Notes: generated by a model not told the origin, from the sequence alone. A DNA stretch of 64,000 nucleotides from Nematostella vectensis (GCF_932526225.1 NC_064046.1:10069719-10133718); one strand, 5' to 3'. Shown: positions 26,901 through 35,510, numbered from the stretch's first letter. Translations and numbers: made by a program.

Positions 26901-29900
26901 AAGATTTCCGAAACATCCTTTGCCGGATCACATTGCTCAAGATGTGATCGCGCGTAAGACTCTTGTTGCTAGGAAACGTGAGCGCTAACCAATCAGAGAC
27001 GTATCTAAAAATAACTGCTTGTCCTAAAAATAATTTTTACGGACGTCATCATTGGAACATACCCTAATACGGGGGATTCGTTCTCTTACCTCATGGTCTC
27101 TTGACATAATCTATTAGTTGCCAGCAAACTGTCAGAAAGAATTGTATTTTGCTATTTTTAAAGTCATCTAATCAAAAGCCTTCTCCAGCTATCCAATCTA
27201 ACTGGGCTTTTTTGACGTTTTGCATCTTTGGCACTACAGGTAAGCGTTCGCTAAGCCCCATCAAGCAATTTTCGTGTGTTATGGCGTACTTGGGTAAGCA
27301 CTTGCCACTGTTATTGTACAAGGCAAATGTACGCTCTTGCGACATATTGAACCCAATAAAAAGAGTTTTTCCCACGTTTTAACGTCCAGACAAATAAACA
27401 AATGTCAATTTATGTATTAAAGGATTCTTTATCTATCTTTCCTGTCAAAATCAGAAAATAACCGAGTAGACCATTGTAAAACAGTCGCAGAAATAGAGAC
27501 CCGTATGACGCGAGAAAAAGTGCTTGAACTTACCTGGCTGGCAGCGATAGCTCATGTTAAAAAACTTCGAGTTACCCACACAAGGGTCTGTCAATATCGA
27601 CTCAAGATTTCTAAGCATGCATTCGTTTTGTCCCTGGCATAACTCCATGACCTCTTTCTTGGCTGTATCAAGCGTACTACAGTTTGTATATGAGCCACTG
27701 CTTGCACAGACATCGGCACTAGTTCGGCCATAAAATACCGAACGAACTTCGATCACTGTCGGGTAATTATTGTACTTTGGGCAGGAGATGGTTTTCGTTG
27801 AGTTGTCGCATATTGTGAAGTTGTATTCTGAAATGCAGAAAATTCAAATAGCTGAGGAAATGTTATTTGCTTTATTGTTTCTGCTTTTTTTGTATCTGGC
27901 GCCTTTTAGAGACACGTCTGAGTATTTGGTTGAGTACTGGTTGAAAATTTAGGTTTCGTTCCTATTTTCTAACACAATGCTATTTTTTGGTGAAGATGAA
28001 GATTAAGGTATTGCTGAAAGCCGCATCGTCACCAGTTTACTTCCGGGGGGGCCAAAGGAAACCTCAACCGACAAGAGACAAAATTATCTATAAGAATCCG
28101 CGCTATTTAACAGGCCATCCGCTCTAAATGTTCAGTCACATCCTCAAAGAAACTTTGAGGACACACTCTGCTTTGACAATTTTGAAATCTTTTTCGCGTT
28201 TTCCGTTAAAATGAGCATAAACATAACCATAAAATAAACATAATCGACCGGAAGAAAACTGGTGAAAATGCGACTTTAAGAGATCCTTCAAGATGAGCAG
28301 AAGTGCCAAACAGGAGAAAAAGAAACCATCACTCTAACCATACCTTCACATGGCTTGTAACAGAGTTTGAAGTCATTTAGGTTATTCCCTCCATGCCAAC
28401 TCCAATAAATACTCTCAACTCCATTGATGAGTTTCCTTTTGCGCACTTGTTTCGCATGTAGCCCACAGGCCTCACATTCTCCCCATGGCCCCCACATTGT
28501 GTATATGCTGTCCTCTAAAAAATAATTAGAACAAATGAAAATTACTTCCTTCCCAGTGAGAAAGAGAAGCCTGCGTAACGGCTCAAGGGAGAGGGACGGC
28601 GGGAGAGGAGGCGAGAAAAGAAAAAGCGAGCGACGCTATGCAGGCTAAGAAAGAGTGACTGCTTGACCCTATATTGTATGACCCATCTACCCCCCACCTC
28701 AATACTGTTTAAAACCTGAAAAAGTGTGCTGGCATTCGAGTTCCAACATGGGATTACATAGCCATGAGACAAGAGGGTTGAAAAATGGGCCAGAAAGGTG
28801 GCTTGTTGTGTAATATCGAATTACCTCGAGCAGCCAAAGCTCGGTTTCCCTTGGATCTTTATGCGTTTCCAATCATTTTTTATTTCAATTCCATTCTTTT
28901 CCCTTAATCATATTTAACCTAACTTTAATCGATTATCAATCTCATTTTTGCCGTTTATTTATTTATTTATCTGAGTTTTTATCACGCATTGGATGACGAT
29001 TCTTTGTTTAATTATGATAAGACTGTTCTAATCGACCTAATTGTTTTCCTTTAGGATTCGTTCAGGCTTTTAATGTTCATTACGAAGCACTTTTACTAAC
29101 CTGTTTGACAGCTGTATCTAAACCTGATATACTTGACAACATCAGGACAGTTGGTGGCTTTCAGTGCATCTGCATTCACTCGGTCAATATTACACTCATA
29201 GTTATTGCAGTAATGGTTTGTCTTTAAGACTTGCTTGCTGCAGTTTCTTGGATTTTTTATTTCTGGACATATTGACTGAGAATCACGGCCATAGAATATT
29301 TCGTCGTGAAGAATAAGTCGTTTCTCATCAGGACATTTTATCTTAGCATTGTCTTCGTCACAGAAAGCTCTCTCCACCACTGCCATAAACAGATTTAAGA
29401 GTCTAAGTTTAAATATTGTAAAAAGCTGCAATTAGCCAGAGGGCTTCATTCTTTTTTGTGCAGACAGTTTGAATTAAAAAGTTACATTCATTAGTTTAAA
29501 TGCAGGGTTAATTTCCCTTAAACACCTACCTGGGCTACACTTGTACTGGATATTCAGGTACTTGTGAAACCCAGGACATGCATCTCTGAACGTCGCAATA
29601 CTTGCAACAAGGCTGCAGTTTTGTTGCATCTCACAACGCTCCCATGCAATGACATTGTTATATGTCTCTATTTCACTCGTTGTACAGTTTTCTATCACTG
29701 GGCCAAAATCAGAACTGCTATTGCAGACAGCACTAGATTTGCTACCAAAGAAGATAGAGTCGAGATTTATGAAGGAACCAGGCGGACAGATTAAATCCAT
29801 TGACTGATTCTGACAAACTGTGTTGTTAAGACCTACAAAAAAAAGTGATGGATAAGCTTAGGGTATATGAGCTGGTAGCAACAGTAACGGCATTTACACC

Positions 29901-32900
29901 AGTTGACCAGACTACTGGCACGTCTTTCTTAATTCTTCTTGCGAACCTTGGCGCAGGTTCAGATTATTTAAACAACAAAATAATAAATCATAAATAAAAA
30001 AGGACAGTGAGGCCACATTTGAAACCTAAGCCCTCTTCTTCTTTTCACCTTGACAAGGTTTTGTACATGGCTGGCTTTTTGTTTGGGATTGTTTGCCGGT
30101 GCAGTCAGCTCCCTCGTTCACTTCTGTAGGGTTTAAACATCGTCGACGACGAGTCAGATAGTGAAGCACGCCACAGGAATTCGGACAAGTGCTCCAGGCT
30201 GCCCACTCGCTAAATCCACTGTCTCCTACAATAAACAAACGCGTGGGTTTAGTCCCTTTTCCACATATCGATCACCCTAAAATGTGCAATCTCCGGAATT
30301 CTCAATCAAATATTAAAATTGAACTAGAAACGTCATTTAGAAAAAATCCAAACTGCTGTAAATTACAAATTAAAAAATGATACATAAGCCTTTCGCATAC
30401 GATTGACATTAGGCATTTTCCATGTTTGATACAATAATTCTTGTAATTAAAAAATCATTCGGGTCATCATGTTTACCCGCCATTTTTGAATAGGGCACCA
30501 GGCAGCACAGGATACCCAGAGAAACAGAAATTTCCTAAACAAAGATTTCTGCCTGATGCGGGAGATTCATAAAAAGACAAATACTAACAATCCCCCCTCT
30601 CCCCTAACGGCGTTGAAGGTGAGTGCTTTCAGCATTTAGTATTTGCAATAGGTACAGTAATGGTAAAATATCATTTCAACGCAACATTTCTTTCAGAAAT
30701 ATTTTAAATTGCGATCAAATCAATCATTTTATCATATTTTCCACATTCTTGCAGTTCGTTGATAACATTAGATTAATAAGAGCTCAAGGCTGAATTAAGA
30801 ATAAAGCACCCTACTTCTAGAAAGTGCGCACTCCTGACCCAAAAAGCTATAAGTATCCAGAGACGGGCATAAGAATAACCATTGACGATAGCTGCATTGT
30901 GAGCATTAGCTAGCGATTAACTGTTTGCTTTTCTTACTTGGCTGACAGCTCGCCTTGAGTCGAACCATCCTCTTGGCCACTTTTCCGGCATATGGATTTT
31001 CAAGTAATGAAGTGTTGAACAAACAAGTCTTTTTCTCATGACAAGGGTTTGAAAAGTAGTAGATAGGCACATTTGGTAGAGGCACAGTGAAGTTCAGGGC
31101 ATCTATCTCACTTTCCGTGGCATTAGTTGTCACATTAACAGTGTTGTTGTACCCAATTGTCTGGTTGTTCAATGTGCTGTTGCTGCTTGTCACATTTGCA
31201 TTTCCTGTTTGATTGATAGCTGTTGCGTTACTTCCTGTCATGTTGGTCTGACTGGGCTGCGTGACATTTTCAACAGTAAAACCTTCCCAATGAATAACAT
31301 GGAAGACAATGAGATCATCAGTTCCGTTGCAACTAAAGTTGTAAGCTTCTTTCTCTTGTAGTAATAAGCTGGTCACTGAAATGAAATGATATGAGAACGT
31401 CTATTTTACAGTATTCAGGATGAAAAGCAAACAATTTAAGAATATGTTTTAACGCTTAAAATTAACGCTTTAAATTCCATGTGAGTTTATCGGAGTAAAT
31501 ATGGATATAAAAAAAACTTCCTTGCAAAACACTTCCATTGATTAAATCACATTGCCTTCAAGGAGATACTAAATACCAAAACCCACTAGACTTTTTGCCT
31601 TAGAGTTAGCAAAACAACAGAATTAATTTTATCAAATATATAATACATGAAGCCCTGGAACAGTGCTGAAAGATTCCTACTCCAGATATGAAAACAAATA
31701 TATAGATGTCAAAACTCCCTGTGGGGGGATGTTGTTTCTATCCCCCTCATGGGGATGCTCATCGTACTTTTTGGGGTCAAAATCGGGCCTCAGGCTTTTA
31801 GGGGGTATCTGAGAGAAAATAGGCTTTTCTATAAGAAATAGAATCCTTGAGCACCCTTATCAATCTAACCCTGAAACCCCCCCACCCACCCACCCAGTCA
31901 CCCCTCCCCCCCTTACCCACCTCACCTCACTGTTTTTGCTATGCCAACTTATTGTGAAGCCATTGTTCCCTCCCCCACCCGCCTTCAAATCTACTCACTG
32001 TTTTGGCAATGCCAACTCATTGTGAAGCCATATGTTCCACCCCCACCCGCCTTCAAATCTACTCACTGTTTTGGCAATGCCAACTCATTGTGAAGCCATA
32101 TGTTCCATTTCCACAAGGATTTACATGTGAGTACACGGCTTTGCTTAGTGGTAATGAGCAGTAGAGCTTCCCTTGACATTGAAGCCGTGCATCTGAAAGG
32201 ACTGGTTCAGTGGGACAGCTACCGTTTGGGCATGAAACTTGGCAGGTATAAAACGCATCATCTATGTAAAGCAACGCTGTTTCGCCACAGTCTATCTGTT
32301 GGACATCTGTATCTTTGACAGTTATTTCATAACCTGAAAATGATACGTCCGAAAACTAGTATAAATTATAATAAGTACATAACAATATGAAAGCTATTTA
32401 AAGCCTTCTCTAAATCTCCTCTCGATATTTATGCAGAAGAGGCGAGAACAAACAAATTTCGATGATGATATTTGGGAGAAATGTCTATGAATAAAAGAAA
32501 TCGAGACGATGCCAAAAAGCCTATTAGATATGTAAAGTCCAAAAAACATTTGTAACTTTTTTATTTCTACCTTAGACGTCATTTTTTTTTATGTGACATT
32601 CCAGATGCGAATGCGTGAGAATGAACCAATTCGATTGGTCAATGCCATTTACATTAGGAACGTCACATGAAAAGAACGGCGTTTGTCCTTGGCCGTATTG
32701 ACGTTAGCAACGCGAGGCTCGAAAAATTTAAGGGTGTATTTTGAACACAATTCGATTATGCATTCATTACACCGAGGAGGAAGGGAAGATTTTTACTCAA
32801 GACACCTTAAAAATTTCAGAGCCCCCCTTTCTATGTAAACATTTTTTTCGGTGCCCTCCTTATAGAACCCCAATTTTTTTTTTCCTTTTTCCCTTAGAGG

Positions 32901-33607
32901 ACCTTTTTTTCGGGCTCCCCCCCCCCCCCCCCCCCTTTTTGGTGGTTAAAAATTTTTCGGAGCCCGCTCTCTCGGTGTATTTAATGAACACTCACTTAGA
33001 ACATATCACACAAACATACCTCAACATTTTGCTCAGCCTCGGCATGTTCTTAGCATGTTCTTAGCATGTTCTTAAAATTTGTTCTTAAAATCTCAGGCTG
33101 GACGTTTCATAAAAAAGGTTCTTATAAAAAAAGAGTGTATTAGTGAAATACACCTGTGTATCTCATATACGGTAACCAGCAATATGAACTAATCTATCGG
33201 TGTCATTACTCGAGATATCACGGGTAACATAGATGGCTAAATTCAAGTTTCTGAGATACATATGATCGCTTAGGGAGGCCTTTTTCTAAGTAAAATGCCT
33301 AATTAAGTGATTACTATGGGTAATCACTTGTTAATTAAATGCTAAGTAATGTCGATTACGGCAAATTGGTTCTCATTATGCAAGATTATTTGAAATAAAG
33401 CGTACATTAGAGTTATAGTTCGCGTTGAATCAAGAGTATATCTCGAAGAGTTTGGGGAGCTCATAACTATGTTGTGGGAGGAGTTCACATCTTTTATGGA
33501 ATTTTAAGTACACTAGCGTTTTCTGATATTTCAGCTTGTAATCTTTACTTACCAGCCGCACATGAAATAATAAATAAGCACACAATCAGCGCTTGATTCT
33601 TAGCCAT
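10374..33607 (-). CDS. Polycystin-1-like receptor-channel with [SUEL-SUEL-TSP1]x3 ectodomain (21 exons)
   Basis: This is a complete gene read on the minus strand, from ATG at 33607 to the stop at 10374. I joined 21 exons by consensus GT-AG sites. All phases match and the total is 10,368 nt (3,455 residues). The order is: signal peptide (1-18), SUEL lectin, divergent SUEL lectin, TSP1, SUEL, SUEL, TSP1-like, SUEL, SUEL, TSP1 (to ~801), about six PKD-like beta domains (~815-1360), REJ (~1360-1810), GAIN ending in a GPS site (CTCNHLTSF, predicted cut 2349/2350), TM1, PLAT (~2417-2530), then ten further membrane spans with the polycystin extracellular domain and pore. SUEL plus REJ, GPS, PLAT and an 11-TM channel is closest in plan to PKD1/PKD1L2. 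Such proteins sit in plasma or ciliary membranes and are thought to sense extracellular cues, often with a PKD2-type partner. The partner, ligand and site here are inference. The C-terminal tail has no obvious coiled coil. Confidence 0.95.
12461..12635 (-). CDS. Polycystin-like exon 20: start of the polycystin (TOP) extracellular domain
   Basis: Residues 2875-2932: QYWDWLSKQIIHMIFVGFWY then FITDRASFLVGLSRLRQLRV. The WDWL and LRQLRV motifs are conserved before the large extracellular domain of PKD channels. Phase 0 to 1. Confidence 0.93.
12763..14154 (-). CDS. Polycystin-like exon 19: PLAT domain and TM2-TM6
   Basis: Residues 2411-2874. PLAT/LH2 domain: YMVTIRTGQRRDAGTTANVF, CLPMNLGSLLYIHIWHDNQG, AWFLDDVTIRNL, WNFVCDRWIA. 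Further hydrophobic spans are REIVIGAQSGIIVFPMNFF, LYFLAWFLCIATSFASAVV, a double span around LIQPIKVALLAALLAF, and VLFYVVFLLLIMVYAY. The loop before TM6 is strongly charged. PLAT domains bind lipid or protein partners on the cytosolic face. Confidence 0.95.
14430..14666 (-). CDS. Polycystin-like exon 18: GPS site and TM1
   Basis: Residues 2332-2410. CTCNHLTSFGGSFFV is the GPS autoproteolysis motif; the family cleaves between Leu and Thr (2349/2350). IPIIVTMTTVMGVFLLVLIW follows as the first membrane span, then a basic cytosolic start of the next loop. Phase 0 at both ends. Confidence 0.93.
15106..15570. repeat. 21-bp minisatellite in intron 17
   Basis: About 22 almost perfect copies of a 21-bp unit, TGTCATGCATTATGGGAAAT plus G, ending 32 bp before the exon 17 donor. 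Since 21 is a multiple of three the array is open in most frames and yields heptapeptide repeats (for example MHDTFPI on the minus strand), which are not real proteins. Each unit includes the palindrome ATGCAT. Confidence 0.97.
15604..16344 (-). CDS. Polycystin-like exon 17: GAIN subdomain B up to the GPS
   Basis: Residues 2085-2331. NPYTWDNSSLRMRSPIVSL is the conserved start of subdomain B. A basic stretch has REKR (2260-2263) and RSKR (2270-2273), then YKDPPPTLP, and the GPS cysteine/tryptophan signature GCRYWSLASNTWTTKGC. Phase 0 at both ends. Confidence 0.92.
16345..17433 (-). other. Intron 16 of the polycystin-like gene
   Basis: About 1.1 kb between GAIN exons; no recognisable genes, repeats or RNA structures. 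Open frames on both strands are short and lack domain signs. Confidence 0.55.
17434..17739 (-). CDS. Polycystin-like exon 16: GAIN domain
   Basis: Residues 1983-2084: VNNNMRIFDIIAKAVFNKHL, PGQDDVIVQTTSTAVVY, then VVVGGAEVRLPSSTV. Acceptor TTATAG. The donor at ACG|GTGCTG is the least certain boundary in the gene, chosen because it keeps phase 0 and the expected spacing to the next conserved motif. Confidence 0.72.
18108..18299 (-). CDS. Polycystin-like exon 15: GAIN subdomain A
   Basis: Residues 1919-1982: TTGTSKLDSMASVLLNKSKE, then AAKDMVTAASNVMRSAAY, SGNIKK. Helical GAIN sequence; phase 0 at both ends, donor AAG|GTACTG. Confidence 0.85.
18486..18611 (-). CDS. Polycystin-like exon 14: GAIN subdomain A
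   Basis: Residues 1877-1918 (ARSAIILKMSAVPTDNLEAV then VSVTLASSAEVRNEVEVIAL). The spacing of hydrophobic residues matches the helical PTDN/TSS region of polycystin GAIN domains. Phase 0 at both ends (ATAAAG acceptor, CTG|GTAAGA). Confidence 0.85.
19061..19176. repeat. 25-bp tandem repeat that contains the exon 13 splice donor
   Basis: About 4.6 copies of a 25-bp unit (GGCGTTAACATACCGTTAAT plus ATACC). Read on the minus strand each copy carries ACGGTATGTTAACG. The most upstream of these is the real exon 13 donor, so the repeat supplies four more donor-like sites 25 bp apart. Confidence 0.93.
19174..19377 (-). CDS. Polycystin-like exon 13: region between REJ and GAIN
   Basis: Residues 1809-1876 (VLTRQLNTTELNSLVLQDN onward), the alpha-helical start of the GAIN region. 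The acceptor CTTCTCGCAG fits; the donor ACG|GTATGT lies inside a 25-bp tandem repeat, so several equivalent donors follow. Confidence 0.82.
19622..20216 (-). CDS. Polycystin-like exon 12: REJ module, C-terminal part
   Basis: Residues 1610-1808. Opens CVHNCQVRVDPTEILSISGLC-like text with Cys pairs and NVTKTWTLY, then YSLVFQKNVLKIGSMYTVRL, followed by PPYGGDCRIEPNEGFAM and FRCHNWTVENEPALYRFGY. This is characteristic of REJ modules in polycystin-1 and sea-urchin REJ proteins. Phases 2 to 0. Confidence 0.93.
20345..20655. mobile_element. TA-flanked MITE-like element (mariner/pogo type) in intron 11
   Basis: A 311-bp element bounded by TA dinucleotides (20343-20344 and 20656-20657). It has near-perfect inverted ends of about 27 bp beginning CAGTACTTACCCGCTTATAA. 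CAGT ends and a TA target site match Tc1/mariner-pogo elements. There is no transposase, so it is a non-autonomous copy. Confidence 0.85.
20785..21543. mobile_element. TTAA-flanked MITE-like element (piggyBac-type target site) in intron 11
   Basis: TTAA at 20781-20784 and TTAA at 21544-21547 flank inverted ends. The left end is GGGCCTATGGTACTATCT; the right end, reversed, is GGGCCTATGGTATTATCT (17 of 18 match). GTTGCTA words lie just inside both ends. The 759-bp interior has no transposase. The TTAA duplication is the piggyBac signature; family assignment is inference. It contains a tRNA-like T-arm. Confidence 0.75.
20883..20922 (+). other. tRNA-like 3' fragment (B box and T-arm)
   Basis: CGTTCCGGGTTCAATCCCCG contains a five-pair T-stem (CCGGG/CCCGG) closing a TTCAATC loop, i.e. 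a Pol III B box. A T-rich stretch that could terminate Pol III follows. No matching acceptor 5' strand, D-arm or anticodon arm could be found upstream, so this is not a complete tRNA; a SINE remnant or chance are alternatives. Confidence 0.4.
21571..23995 (-). CDS. Polycystin-like exon 11: PKD-like array and start of REJ
   Basis: A 2.4-kb exon (residues 802-1609). The N-terminal part has about six beta-sandwich repeats related to PKD domains: FVWGDNST followed by HNYTSEGEYTLTLSG, VTWSFGDKS followed by HLYTSPGNFTVAVNASN, then more divergent copies ending in YNTSGVFKASVTAFN, YNTYGIYLVAMTCSNA and YSRHGIFKAIL. From about residue 1360 (RPCNILTIGFIN) it passes into REJ sequence with ITIDGSESRDPD and LNFLWFCYL. 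It is rich in N-glycosylation sequons. It ends phase 2 at AAG|GTATGT. Confidence 0.93.
24085..24200. repeat. Short intronic tandem duplication
   Basis: Two copies of a roughly 47-bp unit (GGTGAATAGGTTGGTA, then AGGTAAGTATGTAGATAGAT) lie inside the 303-bp intron between exons 10 and 11. The last copy is partial. Confidence 0.8.
24299..24460 (-). CDS. Polycystin-like exon 10: TSP1 repeat 3
   Basis: Residues 748-801. KEWGPWSNCTECGL, RERNKTCLHP, AHCPLVQETQNCNKPCP: a TSP1 repeat with WxxW and six Cys. It closes the third SUEL-SUEL-TSP1 block and leads straight into the PKD region. Confidence 0.92.
25643..25900 (-). CDS. Polycystin-like exon 9: SUEL lectin domain 6
   Basis: Residues 662-747. It contains NISCYEDMVIVPHDATW, NECPHLP, DCDGNRHCYVNNG, LGDPCVGSPKRFQMWYSC. 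The Cys spacing and the GDPCxGxxK motif are typical of SUEL lectins. Phase 1 at both ends. Confidence 0.92.
25901..27533 (-). other. Intron 8 of the polycystin-like gene
   Basis: A 1.6-kb intron between SUEL exons 8 and 9. Only short, unsupported frames occur; no repeats or RNA genes were recognised. Confidence 0.6.
27534..27827 (-). CDS. Polycystin-like exon 8: SUEL lectin domain 5
   Basis: Residues 564-661. The exon begins YNFTICDNSTKTISCPKY, then VIEVRSVFYGRTSADVC, ELCQGQNECMLR, LTDPCVGNSKFFNMSYRC: a canonical SUEL pattern. Acceptor TTTCAG, donor G|GTAAGT, phase 1 at both ends. Confidence 0.92.
28344..28514 (-). CDS. Polycystin-like exon 7: degenerate TSP1 repeat 2
   Basis: Residues 507-563. 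Starts TMWGPWGECEACGL, retaining the WxxW motif and the first Cys pair, then QVRKRK and a closing LCYKPCE. The middle is longer and lacks the usual central Cys, so the fold is TSP1-like but divergent. Phase 1 at both ends. Confidence 0.85.
29101..29379 (-). CDS. Polycystin-like exon 6: SUEL lectin domain 4
   Basis: Residues 414-506. The exon opens VERAFCDEDNAKIKCP, continues DEIFYGRDSQSIC, NYECNIDR, then NCPDVVKYIRFRYSC. This is the Cys spacing and final YSC strand of a SUEL domain. Phase 1 at both ends; donor CAAACAG|GTTAGT. Confidence 0.9.
29530..29832 (-). CDS. Polycystin-like exon 5: SUEL lectin domain 3
   Basis: Residues 313-413. SUEL features: LICPPGSFINLDSIFFGSKS at the N-terminal strand, then Cys pairs (AVCNSS, NCTTSE, WERCEMQQNCSL), ACPGFHKYLNIQYKC at the end. 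Phase 1 at both ends. Confidence 0.9.
30049..30225 (-). CDS. Polycystin-like exon 4: TSP1 repeat 1
   Basis: Residues 254-312. A thrombospondin type 1 repeat: SEWAAWSTCPNSCG with the WxxW C-mannosylation motif, basic TRRRRC, GADCTG, and closing QPCTKPC. Phase 1 at both ends (TTGTAG acceptor, G|GTGAAA donor). Confidence 0.92.
30938..31375 (-). CDS. Polycystin-like exon 3: divergent SUEL domain with Asn/Thr-rich insertion
   Basis: Residues 108-253. It has the ends of a SUEL module (an early YNFSC strand, then NPCHEKKTC and a closing LKASCQP). The loop between carries an unusual run rich in Asn, Thr and Ser with about 14 N-X-S/T sequons in the exon. The exon is phase 1 at both ends like its neighbours. 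Loss of the usual middle motifs suggests it may no longer bind sugar; the insertion is probably a glycosylated spacer. Confidence 0.85.
31735..31830. repeat. Dispersed repeat shared with 40255-40350
   Basis: A segment containing GGGGTCAAAATCGGGCCTCA and GGGGGTATCTGAGAGAAAAT recurs in inverted orientation at about 40255-40350. The two copies are clearly homologous but diverged, so this is an old dispersed element; no family could be recognised. Confidence 0.75.
31920..32112. repeat. 68-bp tandem duplication of the exon 2 3' end and splice donor
   Basis: Three head-to-tail copies, period 68 bp, of a unit including TTCAAATCTACTCACTGTTT and GCCAACTCATTGTGAAGCCA. On the minus strand it spans the last exon 2 codons, the donor A|GTGAGT and the first intron bases. 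The copy at 32049-32112 is used in my model; the copies at 31981 and about 31920 (the latter diverged) lie in the intron. Confidence 0.92.
32067..32333 (-). CDS. Polycystin-like exon 2: SUEL lectin domain 1
   Basis: Residues 19-107. The pattern is that of a SUEL (galactose/rhamnose-binding) domain: a first Cys in a QIDCGETALL strand, YIDDAFYTC, LQCQGKLYCSLP, a VNPCGNGTYG turn, and the closing SWHC. The acceptor is TTTTCAG and the donor A|GTGAGT. The 3' end of the exon with its donor is repeated twice more just downstream (see the repeat at 31920-32112). Confidence 0.9.
32334..33552 (-). other. Intron 1 of the polycystin-like gene
   Basis: Between the signal-peptide exon and the first lectin exon. 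It contains a poly-C run of about 19 at 32917-32935 and a repeated TTAGCATGTTC around 33048-33072; no coding features. Confidence 0.6.
33553..33607 (-). CDS. Polycystin-like exon 1: signal peptide
   Basis: The frame starts MAKNQALIVCLFIISCAAG, a short positively charged start followed by a hydrophobic core and a small-residue cleavage region. It ends GCTG|GTAAGT in phase 1, which joins to exon 2 as a glycine codon. The position, 1.2 kb upstream of the first lectin exon, and the exact phase fit support this start. Confidence 0.85.
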
Positions 33608-35426
33608 TGCTTCTTAAATCACCATCGGGCTCCCACAATCGTTCCTTCAGAACTAGTTGATATCTGTGTGAGATAATTAACAAAGTTAATCAACATTTAA
33701 GAATTATTGCGTTTTTTGGACAATTAAGATAAACGGCTTTTAATGCATTTGGCATATGATATTAATTGGTTATTAAAGTGATCCATTTTGCTCACCTTTA
33801 TTTCCGGCAAACTTAAGTTCTCACCACAAACATATCTCACGCGTAGTTAGATCACACCGTATATATGTGCTTTGTTAACATTGACGTAGATGTTATGATG
33901 TTAATAAAGCTTTACGATTAGGTTTCCTTGAGACAACAAAACCCAACATAAAGTACGTAACCAACCGACCAACTGAATAGCCGAACGAGGCTGACAAACA
34001 TGCCAAAAAAAGAACGAGAGACAAATCGTTTGAACTTAAACGACGGAACTATTACGAACGTAAGCACGATTGATAAACTTAGAGAAAAACAGCAGCTGCA
34101 ACTAAATCAACACATTACAACGAGAGCTACCAATATTAGAAATAAAACAACAAGCGATAAAAAACAAGACTTTAAAGAGCTAGCCGCTTTTATCAAAATA
34201 GCGGAAAAGGAAAAGAAGAGAAACCATACAGAGATCATAATGCTGGAGATTAATGCGTTCGTAAACTTCCCCTGCGTCGGCTCTTTTAAACCCATCTAGG
34301 CCCGCTTTATTTGTATATCACGGTATTGAATCGCAAAAGGGAAGGCATTAGCAGAAATCTATATCAACTCTATAGCAAAATGTAAATCGATATTGAACCT
34401 CGAAACGGTATATCAAAATGGCTCCATCTCTAATCAACTAAGTGATTAGACGTACTTAAATCTTTTGTTCGCGTATCCGTTTCATCTTTTTTTATACATG
34501 TAGTTTCATGGTGGTTTCATTTGATTTTTAAATTATTTCTATCCAACCATACGCAAGCTATGTGCATTTTGATTTCAACCTTTTTTTAAGAAGGGAACTT
34601 GCATCGTTTCTACAATGGCATGATCGTTAAAAACACAGTTGACTGGAAAGTGGTACCTTAATTTCAGATGTCCTCAGATGACTTCAAATTATCTCGTAGG
34701 GATATCTATCTTGTGAAAAAGATATGATATTTCTTTATGACATTTCCAAAAACAGAAAGCCTACGCTTTGCATTTGTTGACCCTCATTTGGCATTTGATG
34801 AATAAAAAACGTCAAGAAAAATGTCGACTATCTTCACCTGACAACTAACTAAAACAATTAGCGCCATGGCGATCATTTGACTAGTTGTATCACTAGTTCA
34901 TATTAAATAACGGGTATGCTCTTTGCTTTCTTGTGAAGATTCTTGACATATTTTTTTTTTTACATCAATCGGTTGACATCTAAGATGATGTATTCGTATT
35001 GTTAATTTGTGTTTATGTGGTGTTACAACACGTAGATTTTAAACAAATGACAGTAATGAAGTATGCTATTCATCTAAAATTTTGTGAATCTTCCACGGTG
35101 TCTTACGTCCTGTCTCAATCGAGAGACTTTGGGCAATCTTGCTCCACAGTACTAGAGAAAGGCAACTACGGTTGTTTTCATTAGGAAAAGACCGAGGATG
35201 GAGGGGTCCGGGGTGCCTACGCCTGCTCTCAATTATGATAACATTAATGACAATCTGTTACTGGGATCATTTATAAGATTACATTTTTTTTTTTTTTTGC
35301 AATATCCGTAGAGAAACAATACATTTCCTGTAAATGTCTCTATCCAAATCCAGAGGGATTTTTTTTTACAAAAAAACATGTCCGTATTTCAACATAGAAT
35401 TTTACTGCCTCGTACCCATCCGCTTG
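33608..35426. other. Upstream flank of the polycystin-like gene; no supported gene
   Basis: The polycystin promoter and 5' UTR should lie just right of 33607 but show no diagnostic core element; GTATATATG near 33857 is the only TATA-like word. A lysine-rich 99-codon frame at 34000-34299 is not recognisable as a gene. Confidence 0.45.
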
Positions 35427-35510
35427 CTAGCGTGACCGGACTAAGCGCGCAGGACTAGCGTGACCGGACTAAGCGCGCAGGACTAGCGTGACCGGACTAA
35501 GAGCGCAGGG
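35427..35510. repeat. 28-bp tandem repeat, three copies
   Basis: Three copies of AGCGTGACCGGACTAAGCGC plus GCAGGACT in tandem, the last with one change. GC-rich compared with its surroundings. Confidence 0.95.

Noticed and set aside
34000-34299. 99-codon lysine-rich open frame
   Set aside because: No recognisable domain, no clear promoter, splice or poly(A) context; composition fits AT-rich chance sequence.
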